Source: Desulfobacteraceae bacterium
Lineage (GTDB): Bacteria; Desulfobacterota; Desulfobacteria; Desulfobacterales; Desulfobacteraceae
Direction of reading: 5' to 3'
DNA: 7,284 nt
Assembly: GCA_003354055.1 (NCBI GenBank)
Contig: PIVQ01000358.1
Coordinates: forward strand, 1 to 7,284
The position numbers were made by a program, and so were the translations under genes. Positions 1 through 5,338 of this stretch are shown piece after piece; the stretch's first letter is position 1; every line of letters starts with the position of its first letter. The notes beneath the pieces were generated by a model that saw only the letters and a program-made list of their open reading frames with translations, made no database searches and was not told the origin of the DNA.

Positions 1-236
1 CTATAAAGATTTTCTAATTCTCTATATCTTTTTTGGTTACTTATATTTTGTAATAATTGTAAATAAATACCATTTAATCCACTTGCTTTTACAAGTAAAA
101 GATTATTAAATGCTTTTTTTATTTGACTATTGTTAAATTGTACTCTTCTTCTTTTAAGTGGTGGTTTATTAATATTTTCATCATCTTCTGAACGATTACG
201 TTTATTATTATTATTATTATCTTGGTTGTTTGGCAT
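1..236 (-). CDS. Unknown protein, 5' part only (runs off the left edge)
   Basis: An open frame reads from an ATG at 236 down to base 1 without a stop, giving 78 residues; the 3' end lies outside the window. The start is supported by an exact AAAATTGA early box 40 bases upstream and by the absence of another in-frame Met nearby. The N-terminus is low complexity: five Asn in a row (residues 7-11), then an acidic patch (SEDDE), then PPLKRRRV at about 25-32, which resembles a monopartite nuclear localisation signal; with KRNR at 12-15 it could also form a bipartite one. From about residue 36 the chain looks helical and Leu/Asn-rich. I do not recognise the family. The basic stretch suggests nuclear targeting or nucleic acid binding, but this is inference. 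Confidence 0.75.
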   Translation of the reverse strand, partial: MPNNQDNNNNNKRNRSEDDENINKPPLKRRRVQFNNSQIKKAFNNLLLVKASGLNGIYLQLLQNISNQKRYRELENLY

Positions 237-276
237 ATTGTATATTGTATATTATTATTTAAGATATTTTTTCAAA

Positions 277-284
277 TCAATTTT
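277..284 (-). promoter_or_regulatory. Early promoter box AAAATTGA for the 5'-partial gene
   Basis: Exact match to the mimivirus early motif AAAATTGA on the minus strand, with 40 bases between its end and the ATG at 236. Its first three bases overlap the arm of the 282-314 hairpin of the preceding glutamine synthetase gene, so the start signal of one gene and the end signal of the other are packed together. Confidence 0.75.
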
Positions 285-314
285 AAAATAAATAATATTA
301 TTTTTTATTTTAAA
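282..314 (-). terminator. AT-rich 3' hairpin of the glutamine synthetase gene
   Basis: Perfect 11-bp inverted repeat, TTTAAAATAAA (282-292) and TTTATTTTAAA (304-314). Inside it are one mismatch, three further pairs and a 3-base loop. It lies 41 bases after the stop codon of the minus-strand gene ending at 356. AT-rich palindromes at this position act as cleavage and polyadenylation signals in Mimivirus, so a 3'-end role is likely. In such AT-rich DNA some palindromes arise by chance. Confidence 0.5.
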
Positions 315-355
315 TGATTATATCAAAACATATAATTTTTAATAATATTATTCAT

Positions 356-1411
356 TTATAAACAAGTTGTTTTAAATATTTCGCTTGTTACATACCAAGG
401 ATCAATATTACTTGATACTGCTCTTACTTCAAAATATCCTTTCTTTTCATCGTGAACTTTGTTTCCTACTCTAATTGTTGCTCCACGATTAGCAATTCCC
501 CAAGAAAACTTTGACCAATGTGCTGTTTCGTGAATACCTGATAATCTTTCTTTATTATCTTCATCACCATAAACTGTAATCATATGGTCGTGATTTTTTT
601 CTAATTTTTTGATTGCTTTTAATATATGTTCATAACCTCCTTCTTCTCTCATTGATTTTGTTGAGTAGTTAGTGTGACCTCCTGAACCATTCCAATCACC
701 TTTTACTGGTTTTGGTTCATAGTTTACATCCATATCAAATGATTCTGCGATTCTTCCTAAAATATAACGAGCCATCCATAAATGATCTCCTTCTTCAATA
801 CCAATACAAGGACCAACCTGAAATTCCCATTGTCCCATCGCTACTTCCATGTTGATTCCTGTAATTTTTAACCCAGCATATAATGCTGCTCTATAAAAAC
901 ATTCTAAAATATCTCTTCCAACACAATTTGATGCTCCTACTGAACAATAATATTGTCCTTGTGGTGCTGGAAAACCATTATCTGGAAATCCAATTGGTTC
1001 TTTTGTTCCTTTTTTCATTAAGAAAAACTCTTGTTCAATTCCATACCAAGGTTCTTCTTCTAATTTTTGATTAAAATTTTTTACTGCGTCATAACGTTTA
1101 TTTGTTGGATGTGGTTTTCCACTTGGTAAATATGTATCACATAATACTAATAAACCATCTTTTCTAAATGGATCTTTAAAAATTGCTTGTGGTTTAATAA
1201 TAACTTCTGATGATTCTCCTGTTGCTTGTTTTGTTGATGAACCATCATAATCCCAATCTGGTAAATCACATACTTGATAATCTTTTTTTGGTAATGTTTT
1301 TGATTTTCCTCGTAATTCTTTGTTACCACCTATCCATACATAAGTTAATTGTATAGTTTCTTCTAATGGTAAATTCATTAAACGATTAATCATTGTTAAG
1401 TTAGTATTCAT
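356..1411 (-). CDS. glnA: Glutamine synthetase, eukaryotic type (GSII)
   Basis: Makes glutamine from glutamate, ammonia and ATP. The 351 residues match the usual eukaryotic GSII length (about 350-373). The beta-grasp N-terminal domain has DYDGSS (54-59); the catalytic domain follows. The active-site residues known from eukaryotic GS are all visible: Glu126 and Glu128 in IEQEFF, Glu189 and Glu196 in the NMEV and GQWEFQVG segments, His246 in NGSGGH, Arg289, Arg309 and Arg314 in NRGATIR, and Glu328 and Arg330 in YFEVR. The enzyme is therefore probably active. The stretch after Glu328 departs from the usual YFEDRRP(A/S) pattern: the Asp and second Arg are replaced by Val and Ala. The start at 1411 is the first Met of the frame. 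A one-mismatch early box (AAAATTAA) lies 39 bases upstream. Glutamine synthetase is known in Mimivirus. A role in supplying glutamine for nucleotide synthesis during infection is inference. Confidence 0.95.
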   Translation of the reverse strand: MNTNLTMINRLMNLPLEETIQLTYVWIGGNKELRGKSKTLPKKDYQVCDLPDWDYDGSSTKQATGESSEVIIKPQAIFKDPFRKDGLLVLCDTYLPSGKPHPTNKRYDAVKNFNQKLEEEPWYGIEQEFFLMKKGTKEPIGFPDNGFPAPQGQYYCSVGASNCVGRDILECFYRAALYAGLKITGINMEVAMGQWEFQVGPCIGIEEGDHLWMARYILGRIAESFDMDVNYEPKPVKGDWNGSGGHTNYSTKSMREEGGYEHILKAIKKLEKNHDHMITVYGDEDNKERLSGIHETAHWSKFSWGIANRGATIRVGNKVHDEKKGYFEVRAVSSNIDPWYVTSEIFKTTCL

Positions 1412-1413
1412 TG

Positions 1414-1444
1414 AATTAATATATTATTATTTAACATATTAATT
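1414..1444 (-). terminator. AT-rich 3' hairpin of the DNA ligase gene
   Basis: Perfect 9-bp inverted repeat AATTAATAT (1414-1422) and ATATTAATT (1436-1444) with a 13-base loop. It lies 25 bases after the ligase stop at 1470 and fills much of the 58-bp gap before the glutamine synthetase start. It is a candidate mRNA 3'-end signal by position, but it is the shortest of the arms found here and could be chance. Confidence 0.4.
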
Positions 1445-1450
1445 ATTTTT

Positions 1451-1458
1451 TTAATTTT
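1451..1458 (-). promoter_or_regulatory. Possible degenerate early box (AAAATTAA) for glutamine synthetase
   Basis: One base away from AAAATTGA (G to A). It lies 39 bases upstream of the glutamine synthetase ATG, almost the same spacing as the exact box of the gene ending at 1 (40 bases). The spacing supports it; the AT-richness of the gap weakens it. It may be a weakened early promoter or nothing. Confidence 0.3.
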
Positions 1459-1469
1459 ATTTAATTAAG

Positions 1470-3569
1470 TTATGTATCTCTCTTCTTTCCATGAAGCACC
1501 TTAAATGTTGGAAATCGCAATGAATCTTCTGTTTTTTCAAAATATTGCACAGTTATTATTTTTCCAATTATTTCTTGTGGATTTTTAATAAAGTATAATC
1601 GTTCTTCATCACTAAATCCTGAACCAACTTTTGTATTATTACCATAATTAATAATTACTGCCGCCATTATTTTTCTGGGTTCCATTAATCCAGTGTCTTT
1701 GTTTAACATATCTTTTGTTCCTTCTTCCATTCCTATTACTTTAAATTCATCATCGTGGAATGTTTTATATTTTAATAAATCATTTGTTCTTTTGCCTTTA
1801 TAAGGAACATCTCTTCTAATCATTAGTCCTTCCCAATCTTTTCTTGATGATTGTTTCTTTAATTTTTCAAATACTTCTGGTGTGAATTTATATTGCTTTA
1901 ATGCTCTTACATGATTAATTCTACCTCCTTTAAACATATCTACTACTTTTTGATTTCTCACTGATAAAGTTGCACTTTGTTTTCTTCCTGCAAATGCTTC
2001 TGCTGAAATCATGTCAAATATACGATATTGAGGATTTGGAATTGAGTAATTCTTTTTCTTAATTTGTTCCATTAATCCCTTGAAACTTTCTTGACCTGCT
2101 GCATTTTCAACTACAACTTCTCCATCTAATACAACATCACCATCAAACTCATCTATATGATTTAATAATGATTCTTCTAATATTTTTAGTGTTGAGAACT
2201 TTTTACCTGTTCTTGAATGAGTTGATACTTTTTTATTTGTTTTATTAATTATAATTAAACATCTTACACCATCTAATTTTCTTGAAATATACCAATCTTC
2301 ACTTGTTTTATCTAAGATTTTTTGTTTGAACTTATTTGCCAATACTGGTTCAAATGTTGAGAATAATTTTGGGAATACATCACTTATTGTTGTTTTACTT
2401 AATCTTATTTTTAATGATTTATTTAATATATTTAAGATTGTTGTTTTATATACACGATATTGTTGAATAAAATGATATATGTGTAATAATGCTGTATTAC
2501 CAGTTATTTTTCTTTCTGATAAATCATTTAATAATTTATATAAATCAACATATTTCCCAAAGATTTCTCTTTTTACTTTTTTATCATTTGCTTCATATTT
2601 TAAATAATTCTTTGATGTAATACCAAAAACAATATCAGGGTCATATACATATTTTATTATTTTCTTTAAGTGTAAATACTTTTCTAATATTGATTTTTTG
2701 ACACTTGTCTTATTTGTTTGATTCATTTCATAAACCATTTGCTCTACTTCATCTAATAATCCTCTTGTAGTTTTTACTTTTTCTTCTTTAATATCTTCAT
2801 CTTTCTTTATACTTACTTTTATTGATTTAACTGGACCTTGTTTCACTGGTAATTTTTTATCAATAATATTTAAAATTAATTCTTTATGTTCTTTATATTT
2901 ATTAATAAAATTGTATAAATGTAATAATGCTTTCTCTTTTTTATAATCATCTAAATCTTCTAATAATTGGAGAATATCTACATATTGAACTTTTGTTGAT
3001 TTCTTTTTTCCACTTTCTTCAAACTTTTTATAATCTTCTGATGTTACACCAAACTCATTCTCTTTATTAAATATATACATTACGAACTCTTTTAAATCTT
3101 TGTATTTTTGTAATACTTGATCTTTATTATTTGTTGAGTTCATTAGTTTTACAAAATCCGCTAATCTATCTAAGAACTTTCTATTTCTATCAATCTTTAC
3201 TGGTGTATCTAATTTTCTCTCTTGTCTTTCCTCTCTCTTTTTTATTCTCTTTTTTTCTCCTTCTTTTTGTATTTTTTTAACAATCCTTCTTCTTTGTAAT
3301 CTTTTTTCTTTTGCTTCTTTTGCTTTTTTTACTTTATTTCCTATTCCAAAACCTGGTTTTGCTTTTGTTGCTTTTGGTGATGGTTTCAATGATTTTTGTT
3401 TAATTTTTCCTAATTTTAATTTATTACATTGCTTCATTATTTTAGTATATGTTGGTCCATTCTCTTTAATCTTTCTACCTGTTATTGGATTTATTAATTT
3501 ATTTGCTTCCCATTTTTGACATAAAGAAGGATCACTTAATATAATTTTTAAGATATTTTTAGTTACCAT
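1470..3569 (-). CDS. ATP-dependent DNA ligase with two-cysteine adaptor and duplicated T4-type DNA-binding domain
   Basis: Seals nicks in DNA through an enzyme-AMP intermediate. The 699 residues read in order as follows. Residues 17-48 form a two-cysteine adaptor (Cys17, Trp20, INPITGR at 26-32, Cys48), a small module seen in nucleocytoplasmic viruses fused to other domains. Residues 50-120 form a Lys/Arg-rich linker. Two related helical domains follow at about 131-240 and 270-386. The catalytic core then carries motif I KLDGVR (431-436, Lys431 takes the AMP), motif III DGEVV (482-486), motif IV EGLMIR (580-585) and motif V LLKYKTF (598-604). An OB-fold ends in a motif VI-like RFPTFKVLH (685-693). 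The second helical domain resembles the DNA-binding domain of T4 ligase, including SILEKY and RKITGN against RKLTGN in T4. All nucleotidyltransferase motifs are intact. Two exact early boxes precede the start, so it is probably expressed early, for viral DNA replication or repair. The core could be closer to other phage ligases than to T4. Confidence 0.92.
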   Translation of the reverse strand: MVTKNILKIILSDPSLCQKWEANKLINPITGRKIKENGPTYTKIMKQCNKLKLGKIKQKSLKPSPKATKAKPGFGIGNKVKKAKEAKEKRLQRRRIVKKIQKEGEKKRIKKREERQERKLDTPVKIDRNRKFLDRLADFVKLMNSTNNKDQVLQKYKDLKEFVMYIFNKENEFGVTSEDYKKFEESGKKKSTKVQYVDILQLLEDLDDYKKEKALLHLYNFINKYKEHKELILNIIDKKLPVKQGPVKSIKVSIKKDEDIKEEKVKTTRGLLDEVEQMVYEMNQTNKTSVKKSILEKYLHLKKIIKYVYDPDIVFGITSKNYLKYEANDKKVKREIFGKYVDLYKLLNDLSERKITGNTALLHIYHFIQQYRVYKTTILNILNKSLKIRLSKTTISDVFPKLFSTFEPVLANKFKQKILDKTSEDWYISRKLDGVRCLIIINKTNKKVSTHSRTGKKFSTLKILEESLLNHIDEFDGDVVLDGEVVVENAAGQESFKGLMEQIKKKNYSIPNPQYRIFDMISAEAFAGRKQSATLSVRNQKVVDMFKGGRINHVRALKQYKFTPEVFEKLKKQSSRKDWEGLMIRRDVPYKGKRTNDLLKYKTFHDDEFKVIGMEEGTKDMLNKDTGLMEPRKIMAAVIINYGNNTKVGSGFSDEERLYFIKNPQEIIGKIITVQYFEKTEDSLRFPTFKVLHGKKRDT

Positions 3570-3570
3570 T

Positions 3571-3638
3571 TTATATATAATTACTTATTATATATAATTT
3601 CAATTTTATTATTATTTCAATTTTATTATTATATTTCA
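3571..3638. repeat. Degenerate 17-bp tandem repeat filling the divergent spacer
   Basis: Four 17-base units begin at 3571, 3588, 3605 and 3622. Units 1 and 2 share TTATATATAA; units 2 and 3 agree at 13 of 17 positions. In another register, 3598-3614 and 3615-3631 are an exact 17-bp duplication (TTTCAATTTTATTATTA twice). The repeat fills nearly all of the 84 bases between the diverging ligase and sulfotransferase genes and multiplies the ligase early box. Confidence 0.7.
3600..3624 (-). promoter_or_regulatory. Two tandem early boxes AAAATTGA for the DNA ligase
   Basis: Exact minus-strand copies of AAAATTGA occupy 3600-3607 and 3617-3624. They lie 30 and 47 bases upstream of the ligase ATG, 17 bases apart because they belong to the 17-bp duplication. 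Either could direct early transcription. No such box faces the sulfotransferase gene on the other side. Confidence 0.75.
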
Positions 3639-3653
3639 TAAAAATATACAATA

Positions 3654-4265
3654 ATGTCAACACACCATAGATGTTTTGTTGATAATAAAAGAAAATTATG
3701 TTTCATTAATATACCTAAAAATGCTTCTACTACAATTAGAAGATTATTTAATTTAAAACATGTTAGGCTAACTGATAACTATAAAAAATATAATAAAATT
3801 ATTATTATTAGAGACCCTATGACTAGAATAGTTTCTATATTCAATGAAGTTCTTAAATTAAGAGCAGATGGAAATAATCCTGATAAAACAAGAAGAACAC
3901 AATTCTATAGAACTTTCAAAGTAAACAATATTCCAAAAAGTTTTGATTTATTCTTAGATTATATAAAAAATGATTTATATGATGATCATATGGTAGAACA
4001 ATATAGATTTCTTGAAAATAATGGGTTAACAATTAATGATATTGAACACGTTATTCCATTTGATAATTTAAATAAAGAATTAAAAAAATTAATTAAATTA
4101 TATAATATAAATTGTCTAAATATTTACCATTATACTATTGGAAGTTCTAATATTAAGTTAGCACTTAAACCTATATTAGGTAAATATTGTAAGAAAATAC
4201 AAGCAATCTATTCAAAAGATTTTGAATTATATAATCAAGTAAAAAAGAATTATAATTCAAAATAA
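3654..4265 (+). CDS. PAPS-dependent sulfotransferase (carbohydrate sulfotransferase-like)
   Basis: Probably moves a sulfate group from PAPS to a sugar or other acceptor. The 203 residues carry the cofactor-binding motifs of the sulfotransferase fold. IPKNASTT (20-27) is the 5'-phosphosulfate loop with its Lys22. RDPMTRIVSIF (53-63) is the 3'-phosphate-binding RDP..R..S element. An HxxxQ pair lies at 112-116 (DDHMVEQ). The C-terminus has YSKDFELYN (186-194), typical of the end of the sulfotransferase family 2 domain. No signal peptide or membrane anchor is visible, unlike cellular Golgi enzymes, so it would act in the cytosol or virus factory; it is also shorter than most of them. No AAAATTGA box precedes the start at 3654, which fits a later class, perhaps surface glycan decoration (inference). 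The last 15 codons and part of the stop form a strong inverted repeat. The acceptor is unknown. Confidence 0.85.
   Translation: MSTHHRCFVDNKRKLCFINIPKNASTTIRRLFNLKHVRLTDNYKKYNKIIIIRDPMTRIVSIFNEVLKLRADGNNPDKTRRTQFYRTFKVNNIPKSFDLFLDYIKNDLYDDHMVEQYRFLENNGLTINDIEHVIPFDNLNKELKKLIKLYNINCLNIYHYTIGSSNIKLALKPILGKYCKKIQAIYSKDFELYNQVKKNYNSK
4219..4263 (+). terminator. 3' hairpin overlapping the sulfotransferase stop codon
   Basis: Perfect 13-bp inverted repeat ATTTTGAATTATA (4219-4231) and TATAATTCAAAAT (4251-4263) with a 19-base loop. It is the longest perfect stem in the window. The right arm ends on the T of the stop codon TAA (4263-4265). This is the kind of palindrome that marks mRNA 3' ends in Mimivirus. 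Confidence 0.65.
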
Positions 4266-4302
4266 ATAATAAAATTGATTTATGTATCCATTATAATTCA
4301 AA
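4250..4302 (+). repeat. 12-bp direct repeat TTATAATTCAAA
   Basis: TTATAATTCAAA occurs at 4250-4261, within the right arm of the hairpin that ends the sulfotransferase gene, and again at 4291-4302 in the spacer, 41 bases further on. The left arm at 4220-4231 could therefore pair with either copy and give alternative 3' structures. A short duplication of the hairpin arm is the simplest origin. Confidence 0.55.
4271..4278 (+). promoter_or_regulatory. Early promoter box AAAATTGA for RNase III
   Basis: Exact AAAATTGA on the plus strand, beginning 5 bases after the sulfotransferase stop and leaving 116 bases to the RNase III ATG. This is farther than the other boxes here (30-55 bases). No other exact box lies in the 129-base spacer, which otherwise holds AT-rich sequence, the second TTATAATTCAAA copy and a 10-bp palindrome at 4331-4340. 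Confidence 0.6.
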
Positions 4303-4394
4303 CTATTAAACTATTATTTCTAAATTACTAATTTTAAAATAATATTAAAACTTAAAACTACTTTATATTAAACCTTTAACTCACTCTTTTTATT

Positions 4395-5222
4395 ATGGAT
4401 GAATTAAACAAAAGAAATACTTATATCACAAAAGAAGATATTCAAAAAATCTTAAAGAATGTTAATATCACCAAACAAATTAATGATATTAAAAAATATC
4501 AAAAAGCATTTACACATAAATCATATGTTAAAGATACCAATTATAGTTTCCTTGATGATTTAATTAAATTGAAGGATGGTATGGTTGATTTCCAAGATGA
4601 ATGTAATGAAAGATTTGAATTTTATGGCGATAGTGTTATCTGTTCAACATCTGTTGAATATTTATTTTTAAGATATCCAAACTTTGATGAAGGTATATTA
4701 ACAAAGTTTAAAACTGTTATTGTATCAAGAGATTACTTAGCTCGTTTCGCAAGATTTCATGGATTTCAAAAACATTTATTAATTAGTAATCATATGGAAA
4801 ATATTCACGGAAGAGATAGTGATAGAATATTAGAAGATTGTTTTGAAGCATTTATCGCAGCAGTTACAATGGATTTAGGATATTTAACAGCAAAACAATT
4901 CATTATTGATACAATTGAAGAATGTGTTAATTTTTCAGAATTATTATTCTTCAATCAAAATTATAAAGATAGAATATTAAATTACTTCCAGAAACAAGGA
5001 TGGAATTTCCCAAAATATCAGATTGTTAGTCAAATTGGTCCTCCAAATAAGCGAACATTTATAGTAAGTATCTATCAAGAATTACCAAATAAACAAAGAA
5101 GAAATGTATGTAAAGGCTATGGAAATACTAAAAAAGAGGCAGAGCAGAACGCGAGTTTGAATGCTTTAAAAATATATAAACAATTACATCAACACGAATT
5201 AAAGTTAATATCTCAACAATAA
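4395..5222 (+). CDS. rnc: Ribonuclease III
   Basis: Cuts double-stranded RNA. The 275 residues hold a catalytic RNase III domain and a C-terminal double-stranded RNA-binding domain. The signature NERFEFYGDS (71-80) supplies Glu72 and Asp79, and the second motif ILEDCFEAF (145-153) supplies Asp148 and Glu151. These correspond to E38, D45, D114 and E117 of the E. coli enzyme, so all four metal-binding acids are present. The RNA-binding domain spans about 190-264 and ends in the expected helix with KKEAEQNASLNAL. An insertion at about 49-70 lengthens the loop before the signature. There is one catalytic domain, so it should act as a dimer, unlike Dicer or Drosha. Mimivirus and chloroviruses also encode RNase III, and in mimiviruses it is implicated in processing hairpins at mRNA 3' ends. 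The hairpins around this gene are plausible substrates (inference). Its early box fits a role through infection. Confidence 0.93.
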   Translation: MDELNKRNTYITKEDIQKILKNVNITKQINDIKKYQKAFTHKSYVKDTNYSFLDDLIKLKDGMVDFQDECNERFEFYGDSVICSTSVEYLFLRYPNFDEGILTKFKTVIVSRDYLARFARFHGFQKHLLISNHMENIHGRDSDRILEDCFEAFIAAVTMDLGYLTAKQFIIDTIEECVNFSELLFFNQNYKDRILNYFQKQGWNFPKYQIVSQIGPPNKRTFIVSIYQELPNKQRRNVCKGYGNTKKEAEQNASLNALKIYKQLHQHELKLISQQ

Positions 5223-5275
5223 TTTAATTTTTAAAAACAAAATTATATAATGGACTTATTTTTAAAAAATAATTT
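5221..5275 (+). terminator. 3' hairpin of the RNase III gene
   Basis: Arms 5221-5237 and 5259-5275 pair at 15 of 17 positions, including ten pairs in a row built from two TTTTTAAAAA blocks. The 21-base loop holds most of the conserved ATAATGGACTTA sequence. The left arm begins inside the stop codon TAA (5220-5222), and the right arm ends one base before the early box of the next gene. Confidence 0.55.
5228..5263 (+). repeat. Conserved 3' element, copy 1 (after RNase III)
   Basis: This 36-base stretch differs from 6527-6562 at a single base (5239, A against C). The core ATAATGGACTTATTT is at 5247-5261, with 24 bases between the stop codon and the core. It runs in the sense of the gene that ends here. 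Such a match between two spacers in AT-rich DNA is not expected by chance, because the core has an uncommon GGAC. Confidence 0.75.
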
Positions 5276-5283
5276 AAAATTGA
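5276..5283 (+). promoter_or_regulatory. Early promoter box AAAATTGA for the RBR ubiquitin ligase
   Basis: Exact AAAATTGA, 55 bases upstream of the ATG at 5339 and immediately after the 3' hairpin of RNase III. The 116-base spacer is thus divided cleanly into an end signal for one gene and a start signal for the next. Confidence 0.75.
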
Positions 5284-5338
5284 TTTTCAAATAATTTATA
5301 TTCTAAATTATTATTATTATCCATAACTTATTAATAAA

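Noticed and set aside
883..1074. Plus-strand open frame of 63 codons inside glutamine synthetase
   Set aside because: Lies opposite the most conserved part of a clear enzyme and has no promoter or recognisable product.
4279..4298. Possible fourth copy of the conserved 3' element (TCCATTATAATT)
   Set aside because: Only ATAATGGA matches, it points against both flanking genes, and the CTTATTT half is absent. Treated as chance or a decayed copy.
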